NCBI GenBank assembly: GCA_010356995.1 | Contig: ML996698.1 | Location: 906,101-970,100, forward strand | Length of the DNA stretch: 64,000 bases | Source of the DNA: Trichodelitschia bisporula | Taxonomy: Eukaryota; Ascomycota; Dothideomycetes; Phaeotrichales; Phaeotrichaceae | Direction of reading: 5' to 3' | Part shown: positions 44,716-55,638 of the stretch, one piece after another | Numbering within the stretch: the first letter of the stretch is position 1 | Layout of the letters: the number at the start of each line of letters is the position of its first letter | Program-made: the position numbers and the translations under genes | The notes under the pieces: generated by a model | The model's input: the letters and a program-made list of their open reading frames with translations, nothing else | What the model was told of the DNA's origin: nothing | Database searches by the model: none

Positions 44716-46911
44716 ATGCCTCGCACCACGCGTGCCGCCGCAAAGGCACAAGTCGATTCGTCGCCCGCCGCGACACCCACCCCTGATGCTCCGACCGAAC
44801 GCGACCTGAGCGGCAGTGAATCCATCGTGGTCGAGCACGTCGCGACCGAACAGACTGCGGAGCCAACCGAACCGGTCAAGAAGAGCAAGTCCAAGAAGAA
44901 TCGACGGAAGAAGAACAAGAAAGCCACCGCTGAGGCCGGCGGTCCTGAAGCTCCTGGTACGGAAGCCGAGGCGCGTGATCAGCCCGAGGTTGAGATTGCG
45001 CCGGCTCCCGAAATGAGCGCGGAGAGTGCGGAGGGCGCAGGCATTGATGGTACGCTTAATAGACACGTTTGCGACGCGTGCTGACTTTCAGATTCCAACG
45101 ACGTCGAGCCTGATGCGCCGACTGAGCCTGAGAAACCTGTGCGCTTGACGCGGAGCCAGCTCGCCAAAGCGGAAGCGGAGCGCGAGGCTAGCGATGCGCC
45201 GGGTAGTGAGCCTGGCCAAGAGCCGGAAGCGGTGACGCAGACTATAGAAGAGCCAATGGAGTTCACGGTAGAGCAGCCGACGGAAGAGACAATGGAACCA
45301 CCCTCAGAGCCCGCCGTCACGTCCGACATCCCTGAGACTGTGGTCAACACGACGGAGGACCACCTTTCCAAAATCGTCGAAGCCGCACCCAGCGCGTCGC
45401 CCCAACTCAGCCCAGCTCTGGACCAAGCATCAACCATCTCCGAAACCCCCACCATGCCCTCGCCCACCGAGTCCCGCGACCGCCCCTCCGTCTCCCCCTC
45501 CATCGCCATCTCCCAACCCGAAGACCCCATCGAAGCAATCGACGCGCTCGAAGACGCGATCGAAGAAGTCGGAAACTCCCTCCCGCTGGATTCACCCGTG
45601 TCGCCGACGAAGCCGCATTCGCGAACGCGCGCTGGGAAGAAGGAAGATGCGAAGCCCGTTGCTAAGCCAGCCACAGCCCAGAAGGACCCCGTCATCATCG
45701 GCAAGCCGCCCGCGCGAACGTCTAGCATCCGCGCCGCGAAGCCCCCCGCTAAGCACGCACGCGCCGGATCTGTTGCCGGACCTGTTTCCAAAGCTACGGT
45801 CCTAAAGGCACCCGTCACCAAACCGACCACGAAGGTGCCAGCCACTACCGCGTCCAAAGCGCCCGCAAAGGCGCCAGCCACGACCACGTCCAAGACGCCC
45901 GCAAAGGCACCCGCCAAAGCACCCCCAACCCTATCCAAATCCACCCGCACCCGCCCCGTCTCAATGGCCATCCCACGCAACCCCTCCATCGCCGAAGAGG
46001 CGCCGTCAGCCAGCACCCGCCAGCGCCCCGTCAGTCTGCACTTCCCCACCCCCCCGCCAGCAGTCAAATCCAGCAAACCCCCCACCAAACCCACGTTCAC
46101 CCTCCCCGGCGATGCTGTAGCCGCGAAACTCAAGGCCGCGCGCGAAGAGCGGCAGAAGCGTGAGGCTGAAGAGAGGGAGGCGGAGCCGGAGAAGAGGGCG
46201 TTTAAGGCGCGGCCGGCGCCTGCTCTTCGCGCCCGTCCAGTGGCGGTGAAGCAGACAGCTGCGAGTCGAGCGCGGCAGAGTATGGCGCCTGCGGCGGAGG
46301 GGGGGTTGAGTGGGAGTGATAAGGAGAATCCGCCTGTGGGGAAGATGGGGGGGTTGCGCCGCGCGAGTACGGTTACGGGCGCGACGACGAGCAGTGTGAA
46401 GCGCACTGCGAGTACGCGGGTGGCGAGCAAGACGGTCGAGAAAGCGGAGGTCAAGAAGCCCGCGCCACGCGTGTCGTCGCTCACCATCGCTAAGCGCCAA
46501 TCCGTCGTTCCAAAACGCCCAACGCCACCTGAATCGCGCTCGACATCGCACGACGGCAAGACCCCGCTGCCCGCGTTGCCGTTGCGGGAGGCGAAGAATG
46601 CGATCACGTCGACGGATGTCAAGACGCAGAAACTCAAGGGGAGGGAGGTGTACAACCGGGATAAGATGGAGAAGGAGGCCCGGGAGCGGGAGAAGCGGGA
46701 GAAGGAGGATGCGGCACGACGGGCGAGGGCTGAGGCTGCGGAGCGGGGACGGCAGGCGAGTCGCGAGTGGGCGGAGAAGCAGAAGCGGAAGGTGTTGGGG
46801 GTGAGTGTGGCGGAGAAGGCGGAGGCGGAGGATAAGGCGGAGGATAAGGCTGAGGTGTCGCTGCCTTCGCCCGTGCCCATCCTCCAGGTGGAGGGCACGC
46901 AAGTGGTGTAG
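44716..46911 (+). CDS. low-complexity basic protein with TPX2-like motif
   Basis: Two exons, 44716-45049 and 45092-46911, 42-nt intron, 717 residues. An early Lys-rich stretch (KKSKSKKNRRKKNKK) resembles a nuclear localisation signal, followed by a long acidic/Pro/Ser region and an Ala/Pro/Lys repeat area (TTKVPATTASKAPAKAP, TTTSKTPAKAPAK). Near residue 460 a charged helix ends in EKRAFKARPAPALRARP, which resembles the TPX2-family FKARP motif. Close to the C-terminus GREVYNRDKMEKEARE leads into a strongly charged coiled coil ending SREWAEKQKRK. I recall similar C-termini in uncharacterised Pezizomycotina proteins. A microtubule-associated role is a guess from the motif. The long antisense frame (647 codons) is a composition artefact. 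Confidence 0.75.
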
Positions 46912-47010
46912 TGTTTCAGCAAGGAGTTGGATGATGTACGGAGTCACGGATGTCATTAGCGGCATAGGAATGTGTCATAGGGTAATTTGAACGAAAACTG
47001 TAATCTACGC

Positions 47011-48923
47011 CTATAACTTCGCGCGCGGCCCCGCCCTGATCTCCTTAACCGCCTTGTCCCTCAAATCGCGCCTCAACAACTTCCCAAGTGCATTCTTCGG
47101 CAGCTCGTCCATGAACACGACCCCTCCACGCAGCTGCTTGTACGGCGCCAGCCGGGCCAGGACGAACTCCTTGACGTCTTCGGCCTTGAGGTTCGAACCA
47201 GGCCGTTTGACGACGTAGGCACGGGGCACTTCTGACGAGGCTGGGCCGTCGCCTTGTTCCTCTGAGGGATCGGGGATGCCGACGACGGCGGCTTCCATGA
47301 TTTCCGGGTGCGTGACGAGGAGGCCTTCAATTTCGGCGGGGGCGACTTGGAGGCCTTTGTATTTGATGAGTTCCTGCGGCGTGGTTAGTGGTGAAGGGAG
47401 GAGGAGGGTGAGGTACCTTGATGCGGTCGATGATGTAGAACTTGCCGTTGCGGTCGACGGCAATGTCGCCGGTGGCAAACCAGCCGTTCCGGAAGGCCCC
47501 CTTGGTCGCAGCCTCGTTGCGCCAGTAGCCGTTGGTGACGACGGGGCCGCGGACGAGGATCTCGCCCGACTGGCCCGGTTCGACATCGTTATCCTGCTCG
47601 TCGACGATGCTAGGGTTAGGGTTAGCATATGGACGTCAGATATTTCGCAGAGGGTACACATACCGCAACTCCAAATTCGGCAGCACACCACTAATACTCC
47701 CCGTATCATCCGGCGTCTGCCCCCTCTCCGGTGCCGTCACTGCCCCCGTCGTCTCACTCAACCCCCACGCCTGACTCACATTCGTCTCCCCAACCCCAAT
47801 CTTCTTCTTCGCCGCCTTCTGCAAATTCCCATCCAGCGGCGCCGCGCCTCCACTCGCATACACCAGCGTCTTGAAGTGATCCGTGACGGCCGGGTCCTTC
47901 GCAATCCGGAGATAGATGCTGGGCACGCTGTAGAAGGCCGTGATGCCCAGCGCCTTGTTGTACTTGAGGAAGTCGGGCCAGTTGTATTTGCGCATCCAGA
48001 AGACGGTGCCGCCGCTGTACGCGGGGCCGATGAGGTAGCCTGTTACGCCGGCGATGTGCGCGGCGGGCAGGTGGGCGAGGGTGCGGTAGGGGGGGAATTT
48101 GGCGCCGGCTTCGACTTGCTTCGCTGTCCACTCGCGTGACGAGCTGGTGAGGACGATGAGCTCGGCGACGAAGTTGAGGTGCGAAAGCATGACGCCTGGG
48201 TTACGGTTAGGGTTGGCGGGTACCGAGTGCAGGATGGAGGCTTACCCTTCGGCTCGCCTGTCGTTCCCGACGAATAGAGCAGCACAATCAAGCTCTCCTT
48301 CAGCTTCTTCGGATCCGTAATCCGGTCCCACGTAAGCCGGTCGTACATTGACTTGCCGCGCAGCTCGCCCTCCTCGCCCTGTCCATCGATCCGCAGGCTC
48401 CAGTCTGGCTCGCTGCGGAGGACGAGAATGGTAGCCGGTGCCTCCTTGACCGCCTCGCGCGCAATATCCAGCAGATCCTCGCTCACAATAACCAGGCTTC
48501 CGCCACCAGATTTGATTTGGCGCGCAGTCTCATGTGCCGTGCCCGACGGGCTCGCAAGGCTGGCGATACCGCCCGCGGCAATGATGCCGAAGAAAGCAGC
48601 GGGGTACGCCGGCTGGCCCGACGAGAAAACGACGACAACATCCTTATTCGGGCCGCTGGCGCCAATGTTGAAACGGTTCCTTAGGCCGAAGGCAAATTCT
48701 TCAAAAAGCCTCCGCAGGCCGACCTTGTTGAGACTGACACTCGGGGTCGCGGCGCTGGCGTGCAGCACCGAGTCGTCGAGCGCAGCCGAGTGCGGGGAAG
48801 CTTTGAGTGTGGGGTTAGCGTGCGGGGCTAGCAGCTCCCTTGGTTCGACTCACCAAACAGCAGCGTCAACAAGTCCACATCGGGGATGGGATAGGTCTTC
48901 GGGTGGCGATACGTCCTCGACAT
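47011..48923 (-). CDS. peroxisomal 4-coumarate/acyl-CoA ligase-like enzyme
   Basis: Adenylate-forming enzyme converting an aryl or alkyl carboxylic acid to its CoA thioester through an acyl-AMP. Exons: 48923-48854, 48800-48246, 48195-47664, 47609-47417 and 47373-47011; 570 residues, all phases consistent. The AMP-binding P-loop is YSSGTTGEPKG, restored across an intron to GEPKGVMLSHLNF. Later motifs are SGGAAPLDG, QAWGLSETTGAVT, GEILVRGPVVTNGYW, GWFATGDIAVDRNGKFYI, DRIKELIKYKGLQVAPAE (hinge), and LPKNALGKLLRRDLR with the catalytic lysine. It ends AKL, a PTS1 peroxisomal signal. This fits fungal 4CL-like ligases of beta-oxidation or secondary metabolism. Two introns end in telomere-like CCCTAA words. 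The substrate is unknown. Confidence 0.92.
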
Positions 48924-49320
48924 AATTGCATTCGTGAGGAATTGAGCCGTTGCTTCCCTCACTGGCCTTCTTACATCGTTGCGGAGCGTTGAGGGCTCCA
49001 GCATTACCGAGGCTCAGTATGCATTCGAGGCGCCCACACAGCCCTGCAGCAGCGAATCAGCGCAGGCCTTTTACGATGCCGCTACCGCTCGCGACCGGCG
49101 CACCAGCTGCATAGCCGTGGAGAGAGGTTGGTAATTGCGGGGAAAGCGTTCGCTTCAATCACTGCTTGCGGAAGGATGTAGGGATAGCCCGGTCAGGGCT
49201 GTGAATTCGAGCACTTATGTACAATAGTTTCCCGTCCCAAAACGCCGGCCTTGAAGGCTTCGCTGAAAATCAATGATGAATCGTCGCCCAAAACACCCAT
49301 TCGTCTCTGGCGTGTACCCG
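48924..49320. other. intergenic, promoter side of the CoA ligase
   Basis: About 400 bp upstream of the ligase start and downstream of the small gene at 49321-49588. No motif recognised. Confidence 0.45.
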
Positions 49321-49588
49321 TCATGCCGCGGCGGGATACCGCGTGCCCTCGTGGATCGGCTCCTCGCCGTGCGTGATGCGCAGCTCCTGCCGGTGGCGCG
49401 ACTCTTCGAAGCGTGTCCGCGCGTCGTCGATCTTGGAGCCTTCGCCCCTGGCAGAGATGAATGTGTATGTTCCGGCCGTAGCTGGGCATGTTAGCAGGGG
49501 AATCGTGGGTGAGAAGAGTATTGTACGAACCCATGAAGACGAGGAAGGGAGGGAGGATGGACTTGGAGGCTTTGGCGGCGACCGACAT
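49321..49588 (-). CDS. unrecognised 72-residue protein with one hydrophobic segment
   Basis: Two exons, 49588-49531 and 49481-49321, with a 49-nt intron. Spliced, it reads MSVAAKASKSILPPFLVFMA, then TAGTYTFISARGEG, and a charged tail (RTRFEESRHRQELRITHGEE) ending YPAAA. The hydrophobic stretch near 11-28 could be a single membrane span or a mitochondrial or inner-membrane anchor, with a basic start and a hydrophilic acidic/basic tail. I recall no named family. The donor context (TTCATGG/GTTCGT) and acceptor context (CAG/CTAC) are the same as in COX8 intron 1. Unspliced, the first exon stays open but gives an Arg/His-rich nonsense tail. Confidence 0.65.
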
Positions 49589-51272
49589 ATTTCTGATTGG
49601 TGGTCTGTGGTGATTGGAGAGATGTGCAGATGGAGGAGAGGCTGAAAAATTGTTTGCAAGGCTGATTGATGCGGATGCTGGTGATGGTTGATGCTGATGC
49701 TGATGCTGATGCTGATGCTCGAACTCACGGCGGCTCGTCGAGGTTTAAATCCCCTACGCACTCACCGAAGAAGCAGAGAGTACCGCCGCGTGGCGTACGC
49801 TTTTCCATGGCCAGATGCTCCATTTCCATGTTCGGCGGACTCCGAACCATCGTGAATGCGAGACGTGAGTTGGCAGTGGCATGATGGGCCTCCTTAGCCA
49901 AGAGCCAAGTGGAAAAGTACTTGTCCGCGTATCCGCAACTTTGGGTCTCCCGGTAGGCAGCGACTTCGCCTTGTCCGGTGGCACCACCACAGCCGCGCTA
50001 GGAGCCGCGCTTCAGATCCGCGAGCCATATCAAGGCAAGTTCGTGCAGCTGGCGTATTTCCTCAGCCATTCACATGAGTCGGCAGCGTTTCGGAGAGCTC
50101 GGGGACAGGTTTTTACGCTAAAATCGTCGCTAAGGAGGCTGGATGCCCATCGACCATTGAGCGCCTGAAGGCCGAGTAGGCCGAAATCACCGAACGAGGC
50201 CTTGAGGACTCCAGTGTGAGGCATGGAATCGGGATGCTCGGGCTTCTTCATGCTCTGCGTGCCGGTATATGGATGTGCCCTATTATCATACTTTTCTTGC
50301 ACAGTTTCGGTTTTCCCCGGTATCAAGAGCCGAGCTGGCGTCCCACAAACCTTTTCGCCGTTTTTCCTGACCTTTCCAACTCCGTGCCATCCCAACTCGA
50401 TTTACATCCAGCTTCGCATCTCTAAATCCGGGGAAATCGATGCCTGCATTGTTGAGTATGCCGCCGATCTAGAATCCAGTAATGTCCTGTGCTGTTGTCG
50501 TCGCTGCATTGGATTCCTCGCTTGACGGATTATTGAGTCTCTTTGATGCTGCGAACTGCCACTGGAGGCTACGAAGAAAGAATTCAAACAGGACACGGAG
50601 CTGAAGAGTAGGGGAGAGCGTCCACCGATAACTACCGGTACGAAGAGAAGTGATTTCTGCTGATTTGTAGTATTGAGCGTCCATCTTCGCCTTGACATGG
50701 TGCCGTACTCGGTACCGTTGACCTAACTGGGCCGAGTTGGTACCCCTCATCGCAGCAACCCCAGATCGAGATCAAATAGTCCACTCGAAAAGGTTGTAGC
50801 CACCACTGGCAAAGGTAGTAGCCGTCTTTCCCCTAGACTTTTGCGGAGTAATGCGCATAAACTTTAGAGAGAGGGGCCATCATTTTTTCGGGAGGCGCTG
50901 ATTTCCAGCGCCACACACGCCACAAAAACGTGCCCCGCACTCCGCTTCCAGTTATCATGGCGGAAACGATGACATCTCGTATCCCAAACCTCACTCGCAA
51001 CAGCTGGCTGTCGGTAATTTCTCACTGCCCATCACGGTTCGACCCAGATTTGAAAGACGCACGTACGTGTCCTTGACGCGTCCTTCTGCGCGTCACTGGG
51101 CAGGACCTACGGGCCGCTGTTAAATCCTGCTACCGCGCCCCGCGTTCTAGCTCCTGCGCACCGCACGCGTCGCTCGACTTTCCAAACACCCCGCACTCGA
51201 TCTCACGAACACCGCACACTCAATCTTGCAACCGATCCTTAGTGCTGTTACATTAATCGACCGCTCCACAAG
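49589..51272. other. intergenic, 1.7 kb
   Basis: Holds a short (GATGCT)n run at about 49688-49720. The remaining frames are short and overlap. The last ~250 bp are the likely PITH-gene promoter; a short ATG frame near 50957 may be a leader feature. No gene accepted. Confidence 0.4.
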
Positions 51273-51965
51273 ATGCCTTGCGAGCACGAACATGACGGCC
51301 ACGGTCACGGAGATGAGTGCGACCATGGCCCAACCGACGAACTCGCCCACCAGAAACTCCTGTACCAAGAGATCGACTTCGATTCTGTGCGCTGCCAGGG
51401 CGGCGAGTCGAACAATGCGAAGGCGGTTGTCAAGAAAACATATGCCGAGCGGCTTTCCACCGAGCCGACTCTGACGAGCGCCTGCGACGCCGAGATGTTG
51501 GTGACCGTACCGTATGTTCCCCTCCCCGCTGTCACCGAGTTGTGCTCACTCTTCCACAGGTTCACCGGCCAAGTGCGCCTCCACTCGATCCTCATCCGCA
51601 CGAGCGACAGCGACAACGCGCCCAGCACACTCAAGGTCTTTGTGAACATGGATCAGTTGGAGTTGAGCGACGTAGCAGACAAGAAACCAACGCAAACTTT
51701 CGAGTTGCCGCGCACCAACGCCGTTCAGGAGCTGCCGATCAAGCGCGTGTTTTTCAGCCGCGCCACCTCGCTCTCCTTCTTCTTCGCGGACAACCACTCG
51801 GGCGACGATGAGGAACCTACAACCATCTCGTGGCTGGCCTTCAAGGGGGACTACATGCCGCTGAATCGCAAGCCGATCAGCGTCACATACGAGGCGTTTG
51901 CGAACCCGGCTACGGCGGACAAGATTCCCGGCATCGCGAATGGGCTCGGTCAGATCGGTGATTAG
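51273..51965 (+). CDS. PITH-domain protein (PITHD1-like)
   Basis: Homolog of human PITHD1: a jelly-roll PITH domain of the kind found at the C-terminus of thioredoxin-like proteins and said to contact the proteasome. Exons 51273-51511 and 51560-51965; 214 residues. A His-rich N-terminus (MPCEHEHDGHGHGDECDH) could bind metal. Splicing out a 48-nt in-frame, stop-free intron restores the hallmark VTVPFTGQVRLHSILIR. Other marks are KVFVNMDQLELSDV, VQELPIKRVFFSRATSL and ISWLAFKGDYMPLNR. A thioredoxin domain is absent, as in stand-alone PITH proteins. Retaining the intron would insert 16 residues without breaking the frame. Confidence 0.9.
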   Translation: MPCEHEHDGHGHGDECDHGPTDELAHQKLLYQEIDFDSVRCQGGESNNAKAVVKKTYAERLSTEPTLTSACDAEMLVTVPYVPLPAVTELCSLFHRFTGQVRLHSILIRTSDSDNAPSTLKVFVNMDQLELSDVADKKPTQTFELPRTNAVQELPIKRVFFSRATSLSFFFADNHSGDDEEPTTISWLAFKGDYMPLNRKPISVTYEAFANPATADKIPGIANGLGQIGD

Positions 51966-52770
51966 TGCGAGGGGCACCTGGCTAGGTGGGGCGTTACGGT
52001 CGATATCTGGTTGCATATTCTGCTAGGCGTTAAGATCGGGTCCTAAAAGATACACGTTTTCGGGATACATCTGGTCTGGTTTTCGGATGCTGTGCCATCC
52101 ATAGGTCTGACCTGGTTTTCCGATGTGGTGTCATCCATACGTTCGAGGCGTTGCTGGTTTCCAGTTTAACGTCAAATGAAAGCAGGTTCAGCTCCACGGC
52201 TTGAAGTGTGTGACTCCTCTACTAGCCACACCGCCTGGCGAAACCCCTCAGGTAAAATTCATATGTAAAACCGAAGGACAACCCGAGCATTGCCCGCTTC
52301 TGGAGGGACTTCAATGCACATATCATTCGGTCTTCAATCCCGTTACAGCCGACCGGCATACCCGACTGTCTTTTGCTTCACTTCGGCGCTTTGGATAACA
52401 ATTCAATCGATTCAGTGCTCATCTTGTTACGATCAAGATGACAACCATAATCCCGACTGTCGGGAATTTTTCTTTCCAAAGCGAAAGTGTCCGTTTTACC
52501 TTCAGTCTACGAGTTTCTCTTTCGCTTACCGCCGCAATCTTTGCAGTGGGATGCTTTACAGATACTTCATTCTCCAGCTTGTTGTGCCTTGTACTTTCAG
52601 CCTTGCCGCTCGCGTGTGGCTGTCGTATAAGCTTCCAGGCGCTGCTGACAAATTGGTGACCAGTGAGGCCTCAGGTATCAACCCGTGACGACATGGCGCA
52701 TGGACTTCACACGACCAAAGTGACTGTGTTTGCCACCACCTCTCACCTTCCAACCACCACCACCGCAGCC
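51966..52770. other. intergenic with a short tandem repeat
   Basis: Between the PITH gene and GRX5. An imperfect two-copy repeat (31 and 36 bp, GGTCTG...CCATA) spans 52073-52139. No gene seen. Confidence 0.45.
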
Positions 52771-53340
52771 ATGATATTACGGTCTGCACTTCTTCCAGTA
52801 CGCTTCCCAGTTGCCTTACCTGCGCAAAGCTAACAGCCAGGCCTTCCGGCACGCCGCGCGCCCCGCCGCCGCACGCCCCTCCGCCCTCCGCTTCCTCACT
52901 CCCTTCCAGGCCCGTTTCCTCTCCGACGCCACCCGTCAAGCCATTGACCAGGCGGTCAAGTCGTCGCCGGTCGTGCTTTTCATGAAAGGCACGCCTGAGA
53001 CGCCGCAGTGCGGATTCTCGCGCGCCACGATCCAGATTCTGGGGGTGCAGGGCGTGGATCCCGGGAAGTTCACGGCCTTCAACGTTCTCGAGGATGAGGA
53101 GCTGCGGCAAGGTGTGTTCTGCGGTTGCCATTTGTGTTGCGGATTGCTGACCTTTCAGGTATCAAGGAGTATTCCGAGTGGCCGACGATTCCCCAGCTCT
53201 ATGTGAACAAGGAGTTCATCGGTGGCTGCGACATCGTGCTCAGTATGCACCAGGACGGAACACTTGCCAAACTGCTGGAGGAAAAGGGTGTGTTGGCGCC
53301 GATGGAAGAGACTGCAGAGGGAGCGCAGCCGGAGAAGTAG
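52771..53340 (+). CDS. GRX5: mitochondrial monothiol glutaredoxin Grx5
   Basis: CGFS-type monothiol glutaredoxin that carries [2Fe-2S] clusters in mitochondrial iron-sulfur biogenesis. Exons: 52771-52797 (27 nt), 52841-53111 and 53159-53340; 159 residues. The small first exon plus the start of exon 2 gives a good mitochondrial presequence ([17 protein letters not shown], basic with no acid). The mature part shows [19 protein letters not shown] with active-site CGFS at 66-69, [20 protein letters not shown] (cis-Pro before the Gln-Leu), and [20 protein letters not shown]. The first intron (43 nt) has a CTAAC branch word close to its AG. Without it no ATG is in frame with the presequence. Confidence 0.93.
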
Positions 53341-53672
53341 TCAGACAGCAATGATGGTGAGGCGTCTGTATGAATTCAGAGCTCAGCAGACACCTTAGTT
53401 CTTTTGAACTTTGCTTTGCGTTGACTATGTCAGTTGACGATGGTTCCCAGATTATCTCGCTCGCAGGTGTATATGTTGCCGGTGGTGCTGTATCGTTGTC
53501 TGTTGCGGGCTTTCTGGGTCGCCGACATCGGTCAGGGTCGGGATGCCGTCATTGCCATGTGGGCGGCTGTCTGAGACATCTTTCTCAACATCTCGTCGCG
53601 GTCTACCATCTCAACGACACTCTGCCATACCATTCTTCTCAGCTACTGATTCATTCATTTGCTCGTTCCACC
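53341..53672. other. intergenic, GRX5 to coiled-coil gene
   Basis: About 330 bp; nothing recognised beyond a CT-rich leader just before 53673. Confidence 0.45.
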
Positions 53673-54411
53673 ATGGCTCGCACCCCAAAGAAAGTCCGCT
53701 TTGGCGCCCCATACCCCTCCCCATGCACCACCTCCGCACGCAAGCGCGAAAAACTGCTCACCAAACCCACGCCGCTCCCCATCCACACCCACAAGCAACG
53801 CAAGAAGCGGTCCAACCCGCCCTCAGATCCCTACGTCGTCGCCTTCAAAGGTAGCAAGCCTTCATTTTCGCCATTCCTGCTAAGCTCACCCCGCAGACAC
53901 CGCAGACGCTTACCGCACCAATCTCCTCGCCGACGGCCTAGCCCGTATCGGCACCGTGCACGAAGAACTGGTCGAACGCCTGGAGAAGGGCGCGGCGGAC
54001 AAGCCTTCCACCGCTGCGCGCTTGGCCGACTTGCGCGACGAGTTCCGCGATGCTACTGACTCTTTTGGGGATACGCAGCTTGTGCGCACGGTGCCGCAGG
54101 AGGGTGGGCCGCCGGTGCAGACCACGGTTACGCTGGGGGAGAGGATGGCGGAGTTTAAAAGTCGGATTGCGTACGCCGAGAAGAGGACTGCGGCCCTTGC
54201 GGGGGAGTATGAGCGGTTGACGAATGAGATTGAGAGCTGTGTTGGCCGGATTATGGAGCTCCATGATGAGGGGCTGGAGGCTGCTGAGAAGGCTCTTAGG
54301 GCTGAGGTCGGCGAGTTGGGGGAGGAGGCGGTGCAGGGGATGGGGCGGGTTAAAGAGCAGGAGAATGCGCTTAAGAAGAACTTGCTGGAGGCACTGGAGA
54401 AGTGGGCGTAG
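53673..54411 (+). CDS. unrecognised coiled-coil protein, 230 residues
   Basis: Two exons, 53673-53850 and 53897-54411, 46-nt intron with GTAGCA donor and CCGCAG acceptor, phase 1. The first ~60 residues are basic and look nuclear-localisation-like (MARTPKKVRFGAPYPSPC, HKQRKKRSNPPSDPYVV). The rest is a long acidic alpha-helical coiled coil (LARIGTVHEELVERLEKGA, YERLTNEIESCVGRIMELH, MGRVKEQENALKKNLLEALE). A KVRF-type motif near the N-terminus resembles PP1 docking, but that is only a pattern. No known family comes to mind. It could be a kinetochore- or chromatin-associated small protein (weak guess). Confidence 0.65.
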
Positions 54412-55638
54412 GGGTTTATCGAAGGGGAAGTTTTTCCACGATACCCTACGTTCGAAGCCCAAGCAGAGGGCTTGCGAGTTGCAAGTCGCAGTACTTTGAT
54501 GATTAACATTTGCGCTCATAGGTAGTCCAAGATCCTCGTGCGTCATAGGTCACGGCTTCCAACATCACTTCAACATTATCTCTTAGTTGTTCTCTCCGGA
54601 ACGCCGATCGCCTGGGCCCTCATCCCTCGTTCCCACCATTGCTAGAAGCTCCCAAAGTTAGAAGAGGTCAGCCCCTTACTGGTCAACAAGCTCTCCTAAA
54701 GTCACGGACATGGTAATGTCCACAGACAACCTACCGGCGTCTCGGGATCGGTAAGGAGCAGCGAGACGTCCCTCGTTCCTTTGCTTAGGCTCTCCTGGCT
54801 TGAGCACTCCTGAATACCGTACGCCCTCAGCCGCAAACCTACCCAAGCTGACGGTATCATCGGAGATCTGCAGCAAGGCTGTGCCACGACAGGAGGATGG
54901 AAGGGTTGGAGCGACGTATCACAGGCGTTTATGTAGTGAGGTGCCCGGCATGCTTCAAATCGTGTTTAGCGGTCAGCTTCGACATCCGAAGACATAGAAG
55001 TTGGCTCAGTGTGAAGCTACATGAGTGTTTGTCTAGTATCCCTTCATATTTGACGGTCCCAGGAGCACATGGAGCAATACATGGGGACGAACCGACTCTT
55101 GCCTTCGGAAAATCGAAGTCCAGCCCACTTCACCTCGGCAGAGCAGATATGGCTGTCAATCACCGCATTCGCCCCAAGGGAGACTCTCCGCCATGTCCAA
55201 AATGGCGGAGCACTCACCCAACTCGACGTGGCCGTCGAGCTCCCAAAAAATGGTTAACCCAGGCACGCCATAGCCTCGCGGGCACGCCACAGCCTTGCGG
55301 GGGCCTCGCCTTTCGCCATCGACATGTGGACTCCACTCGACAGCCGAGCCCGTCGGGTACAATCTCATCCGGTAACCACGCCGAATATCGCACCGTACCA
55401 CGACACACTAACCACGCACGCATCACAACATCCCGCATCACGACATTCCTCTCCATCATGTCACTCTGTGGGGACAAGGCGTGCTCGACATCGCAGCGTC
55501 CCACCGGCGATACTCGGCAGCAAGCCAACTCGCCGACGATGTATTTCAAGTCCCCGCCTTGCGTTCGTTCGTCCACATCGCTGACCGCCACGACTGCCCG
55601 CCCTTCTGCGCTAGTGATTCGTTAGCACCATTCGCGAT
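54412..55638. other. intergenic, 1.2 kb, upstream of the flavin cluster
   Basis: No gene accepted. Near 55262-55299 a 19-bp imperfect direct repeat occurs (GCACGCCATAGCCTCGCGG, then a variant). This is the promoter space for the first gene of the three-gene cluster; I see no named operator. Confidence 0.4.

Noticed and set aside
44979-46922. 647-codon open frame on the minus strand
   Set aside because: It is exactly antisense to the spliced plus-strand gene and arises from its GC-rich codons; Ser/Ala/Gly-rich with no domain.
48836-48860. GGTTCGACTC resembling a tRNA B box
   Set aside because: It overlaps the CoA ligase exon 1/intron 1 junction, and no cloverleaf can be drawn.
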